Assembly: GCA_023399055.1 (NCBI GenBank)
Contig: JAEWQV010000014.1
Span: 310,001 to 374,000, forward strand
Reading direction: 5' to 3'
Origin: Bacillota bacterium
GTDB taxonomy: Bacteria; Bacillota; Clostridia; Lachnospirales; Lachnospiraceae
Length of the DNA stretch: 64,000 nt
Shown here: in pieces, positions 9,768 through 19,540 of the stretch
How the letters are laid out: each line of letters starts with the position of its first letter
Position numbering within the stretch: the stretch's first letter is position 1
The notes under the pieces: generated by a model
The model's input: the letters and a program-made list of their open reading frames with translations, nothing else
The model's database searches: none
Told to the model about the DNA's origin: nothing
Position numbers and translations under genes: made by a program

Positions 9768-10466
9768 ATGATACAAGATTATCTAACTGTCAAAGAATTA
9801 CCCGTGTCCGAACGTCCCTATGAAAAATGTGAAAAATACGGTGCGTCTGCTTTATCGGATGCAGAACTATTAGCAGTTATACTTCGTACTGGTACAAAAA
9901 AGCAAAGAGTGGTTGATCTGGCAGTGAATATATTAAATTATTCTACTGCCTGCCCTGGTTTTAAGGGGTTAAATTACCTTTCGATGAAAGAGCTTACGAA
10001 TATCAAGGGTGTGGGAAGAGTAAAGGCAATTGAATTACTTTGTCTAACCGAAATTACGAAGCGTATGTCCAGAGAGACACATCAGGAGGCTTTAAGACTG
10101 GTTACTCCAAAGAGTGTGGCGGATTATTACATGCAGGATATGAGACATCTGACCAGGGAGCAGGTAATGCTCCTATTATTGGATTCAAAGAACAAATTTG
10201 TAAAAGATATGATTATATCCGAGGGAACTGTTAATACTTCGATTATGCCTGTTAGGGAAGTATTTGTTCAGGCTTTAAAGTATGAAGCTGTTAATATTAT
10301 CCTGCTGCATAACCATCCAAGCGGTGATCCTACACCTAGCGCGGAAGACATTCGGGTCACAAAAAAACTAACAGAAGCTGGTAATTTAATTGGAATTACA
10401 CTTATGGATCATATTATTATTGGCGATAATAGATATATCAGCTTAAAAGAGCAAGGATTGTGTTAA
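9768..10466 (+). CDS. radC: RadC family JAB/MPN protein
   Basis: 232 aa, standard length. N-terminal helix-hairpin-helix-like region (LTNIKGVGRVKAIEL) and C-terminal JAB1/MPN metal-binding domain with the HNHPSGDPTPSAED signature (HxHx7-10D zinc ligands). Long called a DNA-repair protein, but the enzymatic role of RadC is unproven. ATG at 9768 with AGGAGG just upstream. It sits at the head of the mreBCD cluster, a conserved arrangement in Firmicutes, so the two may share a transcript. Confidence 0.95.
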   Translation: MIQDYLTVKELPVSERPYEKCEKYGASALSDAELLAVILRTGTKKQRVVDLAVNILNYSTACPGFKGLNYLSMKELTNIKGVGRVKAIELLCLTEITKRMSRETHQEALRLVTPKSVADYYMQDMRHLTREQVMLLLLDSKNKFVKDMIISEGTVNTSIMPVREVFVQALKYEAVNIILLHNHPSGDPTPSAEDIRVTKKLTEAGNLIGITLMDHIIIGDNRYISLKEQGLC

Positions 10467-10554
10467 TAGATCTTAGGATTTAAGCTTCTGACAATCTAAA
10501 CAAGCTAGCGATAAAAATTACTACTTACGTGAATTTACAGGAGGTTTCAAAACA

Positions 10555-11577
10555 ATGGCATTAAAAGCGTATGGAATCGATTTTGGTACAAGTACAATTA
10601 AGATATATAAAAAGGGACAAGGAGTCGTATTAGATGAAAGAAATATTATTGCGATATCCGACCGTAAAAATGTGATAGCAACTGGTGATGATGCGTACGA
10701 AATGTATGAAAAAGCACCTAGCAATATAAAAGTAACTTATCCGGTACGTAATGGTGTAATTGCAGATGTAGCTAATATGATGGAGCTGCTGACACAATTT
10801 ATGAAACGCATCAGCAATGGGAAACATCTTGGGTCCTGTGACTATATTGTTGCTACACCAACGGATATTACCGAAGTGGAACGCCGTTCCTTTTATGATC
10901 TGATTGCCAGCTCGAACCTTAAAGTGGGTCATATTAAAATCGTAGAAAAACCAATTGCAGATGCAGTAGGTGCAGGACTTAATGTGATGACAGCCAGAGG
11001 TGTGATGATTGTTAATATTGGTGCTGATACTACGGAAGTATCCATCCTTTCCCTAGGAGGAATTGTATTAAGCAAGTTAATTCCGGTTGGTGGGAATCGT
11101 CTGGATGAAGCTATCAAAAGTATGGTGAAAAGAAAATATAATCTTTATATTGGTGATAAGACTGCAGAAAATATTAAGAAAAAACTTTCTTCCGCGCTGA
11201 CATCAGTAGAAGCTTCTGTAAAAGTATATGGCCGTGATGTAGTTAATGGTTTGCCAACAGAAATGGAAGTGAATTCAACGGATGTATTTGAAGCAATTTC
11301 GGAATATCTGTACTCCATCGTAGATGCTATTCGAATTATCTTAGAAAGAACTCCACCGGAAATATCCTCCGATATCATTGATAGTGGCATCTATGTAACT
11401 GGTGGGTCTGCAAAGATATTTGCTTTGGATGAATTAATGCATCGTGAAACAGATTTAAAGATTAATATTTGTGAGAATTCCTCTAATACAGTTGTCATTG
11501 GTTTGGGTAAAATAATGGAGGACAGTAAGTTATCTGTATTGGCGGACACGCTTCGCCCGAAGATGTTATTAAATTAG
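10555..11577 (+). CDS. mreB: Rod-shape actin homologue MreB
   Basis: 340 aa. Actin-fold ATPase that forms membrane-bound filaments guiding lateral wall synthesis. Seen: phosphate-1 loop GIDFGTSTIKIY, phosphate-2 region MIVNIGADTTEVSIL, the P-IADAVGAGL segment, and the YVTGGSAK adenosine motif. ATG 10555 with AGGAGG. First gene of mreB-mreC-mreD-PBP2, the core of the elongasome, with rodA further downstream in the same run. Confidence 0.97.
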   Translation: MALKAYGIDFGTSTIKIYKKGQGVVLDERNIIAISDRKNVIATGDDAYEMYEKAPSNIKVTYPVRNGVIADVANMMELLTQFMKRISNGKHLGSCDYIVATPTDITEVERRSFYDLIASSNLKVGHIKIVEKPIADAVGAGLNVMTARGVMIVNIGADTTEVSILSLGGIVLSKLIPVGGNRLDEAIKSMVKRKYNLYIGDKTAENIKKKLSSALTSVEASVKVYGRDVVNGLPTEMEVNSTDVFEAISEYLYSIVDAIRIILERTPPEISSDIIDSGIYVTGGSAKIFALDELMHRETDLKINICENSSNTVVIGLGKIMEDSKLSVLADTLRPKMLLN

Positions 11578-11606
11578 TTAAAATGATAAATTAATGGAGA
11601 TTAGTT

Positions 11607-12467
11607 ATGCGGCGAAGGAAGAAGATCAATATTAATCCAAAGTATTTACTTATCGCCTGTATTGTCCTATGTGTCAGTTTGATTATCTTTTCCTTTCGAT
11701 TTGGTGATAAACTTTCACCGGTTAAGGATGCAGTCGGAACTGTCATAACACCGATGCAGAAAGGTATTAATACAGTTGGAACCTATATATCAGATCAGTT
11801 TGAAAAGTTTAAAAGCATAGGTTCATTATTAGAAGAAAATGAAAATCTAAAGAATCAAGTGGCTGTTTTAAGTTATGAAAATCAGTCACTTCTTCAAGAT
11901 AAACGGGAATTGGAACAGTTTAGAAAATTATATGAACTTGATCAGCGTTATATTGATTATCCTAAGGTTGCTGCCAGGGTGATCAGCAAAGACCCGCAGA
12001 ATTGGTATAGTACCTTCACCATTGATAAAGGCGAGAGAGATGGAATGGAAAAGGGAATGAATGTACTTGCCGGTAATGGATTGGTTGGTATCATTACCGA
12101 GGTTCAGGTTAACTACTCCAAAGTTCGAGCTATTATTGATGATAACAGCAGTGTTAGTGGTGAATTTTCAGATTCAGATTTTACTTGTATTGTATCCGGT
12201 GATCTTCAACTTATAGACCAAGGGAAAATCCGTGTGGAGTATATCGACGATGAAGTGAACCTCAAGGTAGGAGACGAGGTAATCACCTCTAAAATCAGTA
12301 ATGAATATCTAGATGGTATTTTAATTGGTTATATCAGTGATGTTGAGTATGATACCACCAATACAACTAAAATTGCTTATCTTACTCCAGTGGTTGATTT
12401 TGAGCGCTTGGAGGAAGTATTAATTATAACTGAACTTAAGGAGCCATTAATTGATAAAGAAAAGTAG
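11607..12467 (+). CDS. mreC: Rod-shape-determining protein MreC
   Basis: 286 aa. Basic N-terminus (MRRRKKININPK), one transmembrane helix (about residues 13-32), a coiled coil (about 65-105: LLEENENLKNQVAVLSYENQ) and an extracytoplasmic beta domain with NVLAGNGLVGIITEV, the usual MreC layout. It links MreB inside with PBP2 outside. It is 29 bp after mreB and 8 bp before mreD. Confidence 0.95.
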   Translation: MRRRKKININPKYLLIACIVLCVSLIIFSFRFGDKLSPVKDAVGTVITPMQKGINTVGTYISDQFEKFKSIGSLLEENENLKNQVAVLSYENQSLLQDKRELEQFRKLYELDQRYIDYPKVAARVISKDPQNWYSTFTIDKGERDGMEKGMNVLAGNGLVGIITEVQVNYSKVRAIIDDNSSVSGEFSDSDFTCIVSGDLQLIDQGKIRVEYIDDEVNLKVGDEVITSKISNEYLDGILIGYISDVEYDTTNTTKIAYLTPVVDFERLEEVLIITELKEPLIDKEK

Positions 12468-12475
12468 GTAATTTT

Positions 12476-12985
12476 GTGAAGCGTTTTATTATATATTTCT
12501 TAGAAATCCTATTATGTTTTTTAATTCAAAGTGCAATGTTTCATTATATTGCTCTAGCAAATATCGTTCCGAATCTAATTATTATTCTAGTAGCTGCAAC
12601 CGCTTATATGCGTGGTAAAACCACAGGGATGTTGCTGGGATTATTTAGCGGATTACTCATAGATTTAATCTATGGTAATTACATTATTGGGCTATATGCT
12701 TTGATCTATATGCTTTTGGGATATTTTATCGGGTTTACCAATCGCTATTATTCCAATGATGATTATACATTACCCATTGTTATTATAGGTGTAAGTGATC
12801 TAATCTATGGTTTCAGTTATTACATTTTTGAGTTTTTACTTCGAGGACGATTGAATCTTCTTTACTATTTCAGAAGAATCATATTACCTGAGATTATTTA
12901 TACAGTAGCTGTTTCAGTGTTACTTTATAAGCTATTACATATGATTAACAATCGTCTAATGCGTAATCTGGAAGAGGAGGTATAG
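12476..12985 (+). CDS. mreD: Rod-shape-determining protein MreD
   Basis: 169 aa; GTG start 8 bp after the mreC stop with only a weak ribosome site, so translation is probably coupled. Five or so hydrophobic segments (e.g. FLEILLCFLIQSAMF, LIIILVAATAYM, GLYALIYMLLGYFIGF) give the multi-pass topology of MreD, the integral-membrane part of the elongasome. Sequence conservation in the family is low; the assignment rests on topology and on its place between mreC and PBP2. Confidence 0.9.
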   Translation: MKRFIIYFLEILLCFLIQSAMFHYIALANIVPNLIIILVAATAYMRGKTTGMLLGLFSGLLIDLIYGNYIIGLYALIYMLLGYFIGFTNRYYSNDDYTLPIVIIGVSDLIYGFSYYIFEFLLRGRLNLLYYFRRIILPEIIYTVAVSVLLYKLLHMINNRLMRNLEEEV

Positions 12986-12987
12986 AC

Positions 12988-15831
12988 TTGTTTGACGTTA
13001 TCCTAGATTATTTGAAAAGATTTTTTAAGTCAAGACTATTTCCCATTGCAGTGGTATACATCTTGTTATTGGCTGTAATTATCAACCAATTATTTATTAT
13101 TCAGATTGTAAATGGTCCGGAAATAGTTGTTACTAATGAATTGAGAGATACAAAACAAAGAAGTATCAATACCTCCAGGGGTAATATCTATGATCGTAAC
13201 GGTATTCTTCTAGCGACTAATGAAGTATCTTTTTCTGTTGTAATGGAAGATTTAACAATAAATGATACAGATTATAATAGTATAATCCATAAATTAATTT
13301 ATTTAATTGAAAAAAATGGTGATAGCCTGGACAATGAGTTCTTTATTAAACGAACAGGCGAAGGTCAATTTGAATTTACTGTTTCTGATGGTGCCCTAAC
13401 GAGATTTAAAAAGAAGGTATACGAGCTAGTTAATGGAGGGGAAAAAGACTTAACCGAGGAGCAGCAACAAGCAGATGCCAATGAAGTGTTCAATTTCCTT
13501 CGTAATGGTATAAAAAATTTTCCGATGTTTCAGATTTCAGAAGAATATACAGAAGAAGAAGCCTTGAAAATTATGGGTGTTCGTTATGTCTTATATTGCG
13601 TATATCCAAAATATCTGCAAATCTCTATCGCCTCCCATGTCAGTGATGAAACGATTGCAGCGGTTAAGGAAAACAGGGAAGAACTGCAAGGTGTTGAGAT
13701 TCAAAAACAAACAAGTCGTCACTATGAATACAGTGAATACTTTGCCCACATTATTGGTTATACCGGTAAAATGAGTGCCGAAGAGTGGGATTCGAAGTAT
13801 GAAGCACTTGATGGTTATACTGAGACGGATATCGTCGGTAAGACTGGTCTTGAATATTCATTTCAGGATGTTTTAGTAGGTAAGAAAGGATTCGAAACAG
13901 TTACCGTTAATTCGAACAACCGTGTAATCGGAATTGTAGATAGTACAGCACCACAACCAGGTAACGATATTTACCTTACCTTAGATGCAAATCTTCAAAA
14001 GAATGCCTATCTATTATTAGAGAAGGAAATAACAAATATACTTCTGGACAGTATCGTACCTACCATGAACTATGGTAGTAAAGGCGAAAGTGCAACAGAT
14101 ATTACCCTTCCAATCTTTGAGGTATATAATGCTTTAATTAATAACAATATTATTGATACAACTGCTTTTGTGGATTCAGATGCAACTAGCCTTGAAAAAG
14201 AGACCCAAGCAAAATATAATTCAGCTTTAACAGATGTTTTTGCACGCTTGGATGAGTATTTAGATTATCAAAATACAATAACCAATGATAAAGCTGGGGA
14301 TATGGAAGACTTTTTGAATTATTTCTATAGTATCATTAGTACCAATAAGATTCTTATTAAGAAGAATATACCTGAAAATGATACTACCTATGCTGCTTAT
14401 CAAAACCACAACCTTAGCTTAGCGAAGTTCTTACAGCATGCAATTGCAAATAATTGGATTGATTTGGCTGCTCTTAAGGTAGGAGATGAGTTTAATACTT
14501 CGGAAGAACTTTACCAGAAATTAATTAATCATGTGAAGGAAAAGTTAAAGGACGATGGGACTTTTAACAAAATGATTTATCGCAATCTGATATTTTCATA
14601 TAAATTATCTGGAACTGAAATTTGTCTTTTATTATTCGACCAAGGTGTGTTAGAATATAAGGAAAGTGAAGTAAATGCCCTAAATAATGGTACAATCTCT
14701 GCCTATGATTTCCTTACAGGAAAGATTGAAACTTTGGCTATTACTCCAGCTATGCTTGCTCTAGAACCTTGTAGTGGTTCTGTAGTTATAACAGATGTGA
14801 ATAATGGTGATGTATTAGCGCTTGTTTCTTATCCAAGTTACGATAATAATCGTTTGGCAGATAAAGCGGATTCAGAATACTTTGTTAAACTTTTAAACGA
14901 TAAATCTTCACCATTATATAGTAATGCTACAAAATCAACCCTTGCTCCTGGATCAACCTTCAAGATGGTTACTTCTGTCGCGGCGTTGGAAGAAGGAGTA
15001 ACTACCCCTACAGAAAGGATTTTAGACCTAGGGGAATTTGATAAGATTTCTCCTGCGCCTAAGTGTCATATATTCCCGGGGTCACATGGTTCTGTTGACA
15101 TTGTTGATGCATTAAAAGTATCCTGTAACTATTACTTTTTTGAAATGGCATGGAGATTGAGTAAGGATAGTGTTGGGTTATACAAACCTGATATAGGTTT
15201 GTCAAAATTAGAACAATATGCAGCTTTATTCGGTCTAAATGAAAAATCAGGAATTGAGCTTACGGATGAAAAAGCTCCGCAGACTTCTAACAAAGACGCC
15301 ATTCGTTCTGCTATTGGACAGGGTACGAATGATTACACTCCTGTTCAATTAGCAAGATATGTTACTACAATTGCAAATCGTGGTACCTGTTATGATCTGA
15401 CGTTAATTGATAAAATCGAGAATAAGGAAGGTACAGTAATTGAGGATAACAGTGCTGAAATAAGTCACGAGCTTACGGATGTAAAAGAAAGTACCTGGGA
15501 TGCAGTATTTGAAGGAATGTATGCCGTAGCAAATGTTGACCGTGGATCTGTAGTCAATGACTTTAAGAACTTTTCTGTGACCGTTGCTGGAAAGACTGGT
15601 ACTTCACAGATAAGTAAATCCCATCCGAATAATGCCTTATTCGTATCTTTTGCACCTTATGAAGCACCAACAATTTCAGTGACGTCAGTTATACCAAGGG
15701 GATATACCTCTCATAATGCAGCAAATCTTAGTAAAAAGATTTATTCGTTATACTTTGACAAAACAGACGTAAATACTTTGTTAAATGGTAATAACGATGC
15801 AAATACAAATTCTGGTTCAGCAATAGAATAA
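12988..15831 (+). CDS. mrdA: Penicillin-binding protein 2 (class B transpeptidase), extra-long
   Basis: 947 aa; TTG start at 12988 with GAGGAGG 7 nt upstream, 2 bp after mreD. One N-terminal membrane anchor (about 14-36), a pedestal/dimerisation domain with NTSRGNIYDRNG, then a transpeptidase with S656-T-F-K659, S712-C-N714 and K869-T-G. All catalytic motifs are intact, so it should cross-link lateral-wall peptidoglycan. It is several hundred residues longer than E. coli PBP2: an acidic, low-similarity block of about 250 residues (roughly 340-600) separates the pedestal from the SxxK motif. Similar long PBP2 proteins are known to me from Lachnospiraceae; the role of the insert is unknown. Confidence 0.93.
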   Translation: MFDVILDYLKRFFKSRLFPIAVVYILLLAVIINQLFIIQIVNGPEIVVTNELRDTKQRSINTSRGNIYDRNGILLATNEVSFSVVMEDLTINDTDYNSIIHKLIYLIEKNGDSLDNEFFIKRTGEGQFEFTVSDGALTRFKKKVYELVNGGEKDLTEEQQQADANEVFNFLRNGIKNFPMFQISEEYTEEEALKIMGVRYVLYCVYPKYLQISIASHVSDETIAAVKENREELQGVEIQKQTSRHYEYSEYFAHIIGYTGKMSAEEWDSKYEALDGYTETDIVGKTGLEYSFQDVLVGKKGFETVTVNSNNRVIGIVDSTAPQPGNDIYLTLDANLQKNAYLLLEKEITNILLDSIVPTMNYGSKGESATDITLPIFEVYNALINNNIIDTTAFVDSDATSLEKETQAKYNSALTDVFARLDEYLDYQNTITNDKAGDMEDFLNYFYSIISTNKILIKKNIPENDTTYAAYQNHNLSLAKFLQHAIANNWIDLAALKVGDEFNTSEELYQKLINHVKEKLKDDGTFNKMIYRNLIFSYKLSGTEICLLLFDQGVLEYKESEVNALNNGTISAYDFLTGKIETLAITPAMLALEPCSGSVVITDVNNGDVLALVSYPSYDNNRLADKADSEYFVKLLNDKSSPLYSNATKSTLAPGSTFKMVTSVAALEEGVTTPTERILDLGEFDKISPAPKCHIFPGSHGSVDIVDALKVSCNYYFFEMAWRLSKDSVGLYKPDIGLSKLEQYAALFGLNEKSGIELTDEKAPQTSNKDAIRSAIGQGTNDYTPVQLARYVTTIANRGTCYDLTLIDKIENKEGTVIEDNSAEISHELTDVKESTWDAVFEGMYAVANVDRGSVVNDFKNFSVTVAGKTGTSQISKSHPNNALFVSFAPYEAPTISVTSVIPRGYTSHNAANLSKKIYSLYFDKTDVNTLLNGNNDANTNSGSAIE

Positions 15832-15888
15832 AGATATTATGTGAATGTCCCAAAGTTTACAGATAACAAGAAAGGCAAGGTTATTACT

Positions 15889-16554
15889 ATGAATAATTCA
15901 GTTATGATTAAGGGAAATAAATACGGCATCATAGTAGTTTTAAACCCTGAAGTACCTTTTGATGAATTAAAGCTATTAATTGCTGATAAATTCAAAGAAT
16001 CAAGTAAGTTCTTTGAAAATGCAAAAATGGCGATCAGCTTTGAAGGGCGAAAATTAACCAATGAAGAACAAAGGGATATTTTAGATATTATTGCAAATAA
16101 TACCGATATGCATATTGTATGCATAATGGATAATGACAATGAAAAAGAAGATGCCTTTCGTAAAACATTAGAGCAGAGACTGCTGGAATTATCCAATAGT
16201 ACAGGACAATTTTATAAGGGTATTTTAAGATCGGGTGCTTCCCTTGAATTTGAAACCAGCGTTGTTATTATTGGCGATGTTAATCATGGTGCTCGGGTAG
16301 TCTCAAAGGGTAATATCATTGTTCTTGGCGCTTTAAAGGGAAATGCCTTTGCAGGAGCAACCGGGAATACGAATTCCTTTGTTGTAGCACTTGACATGAG
16401 TCCAACTCAGATTCGAATTGCAGATTCCATTGCAAGAGCACCTGACAAGCCGGTAAAGGATGAAGTGAAGGAAGCAAAGATTGCTTTTTTGGAAGAGGGT
16501 AATATTTATATTGAACCCTTAAATAAAAGCATTTTACAAGATATACGACTGTAG
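15889..16554 (+). CDS. minC: Septum site-determining protein MinC
   Basis: 221 aa from ATG 15889, which has an AAGG site 8 nt upstream; a GTG at 15841 lacks one. N-terminal FtsZ-inhibiting domain (MNNSVMIKGNKYGIIVVLNPE), C-terminal beta-helix (FETSVVIIGDVNHGARVVSKGNIIVLGALKG) that binds MinD and dimerises. Blocks Z-ring assembly away from midcell. First of minC-minD-minE, directly after the elongasome genes. Confidence 0.94.
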   Translation: MNNSVMIKGNKYGIIVVLNPEVPFDELKLLIADKFKESSKFFENAKMAISFEGRKLTNEEQRDILDIIANNTDMHIVCIMDNDNEKEDAFRKTLEQRLLELSNSTGQFYKGILRSGASLEFETSVVIIGDVNHGARVVSKGNIIVLGALKGNAFAGATGNTNSFVVALDMSPTQIRIADSIARAPDKPVKDEVKEAKIAFLEEGNIYIEPLNKSILQDIRL

Positions 16555-16751
16555 TCGTACAAGTCTTATCAGAGGAGTACCTCTGTTAACATTATTGGTA
16601 ATATTTGTTGCTGTGAAGAAACTGAACAGTTAGCAAAATTTTATATAAAGGAGGAACTCATCCTTCTTGCCGAGGAGATTTCATCCGTAATGCGGAGAAT
16701 CTTCTTGGTCATACCAAGTTTTTAAATTTTAACTCGGAGGATTAATTAAAA
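16555..16751 (+). other. 197-nt leader between minC and minD
   Basis: No open reading frame with a start. It holds a small hairpin (CAGAGGaGTACCTCTG near 16571), an isolated AAAGGAGGA ribosome-like site near 16649 with no start codon after it, and the minD ribosome site. Much longer than other gaps in this operon. Confidence 0.4.
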
Positions 16752-17543
16752 ATGGGAGAAGTAATCGTTGTAACATCTGGTAAAGGTGGTGTTGGTAAGA
16801 CAACAACAACTGCCAATGTAGGTACTGGCCTGGCTATGCTGGACAAGAAAGTTGTATTAATCGATACAGATATCGGTTTAAGAAATCTTGACGTAGTTAT
16901 GGGTCTTGAAAATCGTATCGTTTATAATCTTGTTGATGTTATAGAAGGTGCCTGCCGTATCCGTAATGCTCTTATTAAAGACAAGCGTTATCCAAATTTA
17001 TACTTATTACCTTCTGCGCAAACCAGAGATAAGAATGCTGTAACTCCCGAGCAGATGAAGAAGCTGGCTGATGAGCTTCGTGATGAATTTGATTACATAT
17101 TAATGGACTGTCCCGCAGGCATTGAACAAGGATTTAAAAATGCAATTGCCGGCGCAGATAGAGCATTAGTTGTTACTACTCCAGAGGTTTCTGCAGTAAG
17201 AGATGCAGATCGTATTATAGGCTTGTTAGAAGCAAATGAAATGAAGCAGACACATCTAATCGTTAATCGTATTCGTATGGATATGGTAAAACGCGGTGAT
17301 ATGATGTCCAGTGAGGATGTTTGTGAAATTCTTGCAATTGATCTAATTGGTATCGTTCCTGATGATGAGAATATTGTTATCTCAACAAATCAAGGTGAAC
17401 CGCTGGTTGGCTCTGACTCACTTGCTGGAAAAGCTTATATGAATATCTGTAAAAGAATCATTGGGGAAGAAGTTCCTTATCTTGACTTAGAGGAAAGACA
17501 GGGAATCTTTGGAAAGCTTTTTGGCAAACGAAAGAAAAATTAG
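16752..17543 (+). CDS. minD: Septum site-determining ATPase MinD
   Basis: 263 aa. Deviant Walker A SGKGGVGKTT near residue 10, MDCPAGIEQGF (switch II), and a C-terminal amphipathic membrane-targeting helix (GIFGKLFGKRKKN). ATP-bound MinD sits on the membrane and carries MinC. Its position with MinE 12 bp downstream implies a complete oscillating MinCDE system rather than the DivIVA/MinJ type. Confidence 0.97.
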   Translation: MGEVIVVTSGKGGVGKTTTTANVGTGLAMLDKKVVLIDTDIGLRNLDVVMGLENRIVYNLVDVIEGACRIRNALIKDKRYPNLYLLPSAQTRDKNAVTPEQMKKLADELRDEFDYILMDCPAGIEQGFKNAIAGADRALVVTTPEVSAVRDADRIIGLLEANEMKQTHLIVNRIRMDMVKRGDMMSSEDVCEILAIDLIGIVPDDENIVISTNQGEPLVGSDSLAGKAYMNICKRIIGEEVPYLDLEERQGIFGKLFGKRKKN

Positions 17544-17555
17544 GGAGGTTGTGTA

Positions 17556-17831
17556 ATGGGCTTTTCAGATTTTTTTAAGAAAAAAGGGACCGGCAGTATA
17601 GCAAAAGATCGATTAAAACTGGTCTTAGTATCTGACCGAGCTGGTTGTTCCCCCGAAATTATGGAACAAATTAAAAATGATATCATAGCCGTAATATCAA
17701 GATATATTGAAATTGATCTTGATGGCCTTGATATCAAAATAACCCAGATGGAATCTGAATCTAACAACGGATCTGTACCGGCATTATTTGCCAATATTCC
17801 AATTAAAGATTTAAAGTCAACGAAGAAATAG
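17556..17831 (+). CDS. minE: Cell division topological specificity factor MinE
   Basis: 91 aa, typical length. N-terminal MGFSDFFKKKG forms the membrane/MinD-activating segment, followed by AKDRLKLVLVSDRAGCSPEIMEQIKNDIIAVISRYIEID, the conserved MinE core. Stimulates MinD ATPase and drives pole-to-pole oscillation. AGGGAGG site before ATG 17556. Confidence 0.95.
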   Translation: MGFSDFFKKKGTGSIAKDRLKLVLVSDRAGCSPEIMEQIKNDIIAVISRYIEIDLDGLDIKITQMESESNNGSVPALFANIPIKDLKSTKK

Positions 17832-17842
17832 GGAAGAATTAA

Positions 17843-18988
17843 ATGTTAGAAAGTATAAAGCATTATTTTAAACGATATGACTATAAAAAATTTAATATTA
17901 CTTTAATGGTGGTTGTTGTAATCATCAGCCTGATTGGAGCATTTTTAGTAAAACAAGTGGAGTTAGAGGGTGAAAACTTATTCCTAAAACAGCTGGTTGG
18001 TTTAGTTGGAGGTATCTTTCTTGCTCTCATTGTCGCCATTATTGATTATCACTTTATTTGCAGCTTTTACATTGTTCTTTATATCATAAACATGATTTTA
18101 TTGGTTTATGTTAAGTTATTTGGTGTAAATTTAAATGAAGCGCAACGATGGATTCAGATAGGTCCAATTCAATTTCAACCTTCAGAGCTGACTAAAATAA
18201 TACTGATCTTGTTTATTGCAATGTATTTCACACATTTACGAGCAAGAATTAATAACTTTTTTGTTTTGGCAATCTCTGTTGTAGCCATCGCCATTCCAGT
18301 ATATTTTATTTTGGAACAACCGAACCTGTCTACCAGCTTAGTTATTTTATTTATCTTTGCTACAATGGTTTTTGTTGCAGGTATTAGTTGGAAGATAATT
18401 CTGCCGATAGTGGTAATAGGTGTACCAGTTGTTTTTGGCCTTTTTTGGTATATACAACAAGATTACCAGGTACTTCTTAACCCCTATCAGAGAAACCGTA
18501 TTCTTTCTATTATTACACCGGAAGAATATCCTGCCATCATGTATCAACAGGATTTATCCAAAATGGCGGTTGGAACTGGTCAATTAACTGGTAAAATATT
18601 TGCAGAAGGAGATGCCGGTAAACGTGTTTATGACCGTATACCGATTTCAGAAAGTGATTTTATCTTTTCTGTAGCTGGGGAGGAATTTGGATTCATTGGC
18701 TGTTGTATCATTATTGCTTTATACGCGGTTATTATTTATATATGCTTAACGACAGCAAGAAAAGCTCCTGATTATCTTGGAATGTTAATAGCAATTGGAT
18801 TAGCCTCAATGTTTGCCTTCCAGGTATTTGTAAATGTTGGGGTAGTAACAGCCTTACTACCGAATACTGGTATACCATTACCATTTTTAAGCTCCGGCTT
18901 AAGTTCAATGATAAGTGGTATGATAGCGGTAGGATTAATTTTAAACATTCGTATGCAACCACAAAAAACAAGAAGTTATCATAAATAA
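17843..18988 (+). CDS. rodA: RodA/FtsW/SpoVE family peptidoglycan glycosyltransferase
   Basis: 381 aa with about ten hydrophobic segments. SEDS-family signatures: RWIQIGPIQFQPSELTKI, GKIFAEGDAGKRVYDRIPISESDFIFSVAGEEFGFIG, and GIPLPFLSSGLSSM. Polymerises glycan strands from lipid II with a class B PBP as partner; here the partner is likely the PBP2 encoded upstream. RodA rather than FtsW or SpoVE is chosen from context. It lies 11 bp after minE. Confidence 0.9.
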   Translation: MLESIKHYFKRYDYKKFNITLMVVVVIISLIGAFLVKQVELEGENLFLKQLVGLVGGIFLALIVAIIDYHFICSFYIVLYIINMILLVYVKLFGVNLNEAQRWIQIGPIQFQPSELTKIILILFIAMYFTHLRARINNFFVLAISVVAIAIPVYFILEQPNLSTSLVILFIFATMVFVAGISWKIILPIVVIGVPVVFGLFWYIQQDYQVLLNPYQRNRILSIITPEEYPAIMYQQDLSKMAVGTGQLTGKIFAEGDAGKRVYDRIPISESDFIFSVAGEEFGFIGCCIIIALYAVIIYICLTTARKAPDYLGMLIAIGLASMFAFQVFVNVGVVTALLPNTGIPLPFLSSGLSSMISGMIAVGLILNIRMQPQKTRSYHK

Positions 18989-19106
18989 TTTCTCGGGATT
19001 TTGCACTATAAATGCTCAAAACACCTGATGGAATTTTATAAACTGGATAGTTACAATAATATTAATATATATTTGAGCCTGCGTGAGCGGCAGAAGGGAG
19101 GTTAAT

Positions 19107-19505
19107 ATGAATATTGGTATGATTGCACATGATGCAAAAAAGAAGTTAATGCAAAATTTTTGTATCGCATATAGAGGTATTTTAAGTAAGAACACACTAT
19201 ATGCAACAGGCACTACCGGACGTTTGATCGAAGAAGTAACTAATCTTAATGTCCATAAGTATTTAGCGGGTCATTTAGGAGGAGTTCAACAATTGGGTTC
19301 TCAAATTGAACATAATCAAATGGATATGGTAATCTTTTTAAGAGATCCACTTACCCCAAAGTCACATGAACCAGATATTAATAATATTTATCAGCTTTGT
19401 GATAAGCACAATATTCCTTTGGCAACAAATCTTGCAACCGCAGAGCTTTTAATTAAAGCGCTAGATCGCGGTGATCTTGATTGGAGAGAGCTTTTTAAAT
19501 CCTAG
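19107..19505 (+). CDS. mgsA: Methylglyoxal synthase
   Basis: 132 aa from ATG 19107 (GGGAGG 5 nt upstream); a GTG at 19083 is less likely. Converts dihydroxyacetone phosphate to methylglyoxal, a bypass of lower glycolysis. Seen: N-terminal IAHDAKKKLM, phosphate-binding TGTTG, GHLGG, VIFLRDPLTPKSHEPDI with the catalytic aspartates, and NLATAELL near the end. Follows rodA by 118 bp, as in several clostridia. Confidence 0.96.
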   Translation: MNIGMIAHDAKKKLMQNFCIAYRGILSKNTLYATGTTGRLIEEVTNLNVHKYLAGHLGGVQQLGSQIEHNQMDMVIFLRDPLTPKSHEPDINNIYQLCDKHNIPLATNLATAELLIKALDRGDLDWRELFKS

Positions 19506-19540
19506 GATAACTTATGGTAATCAACAGGAGAGAAGTACTT

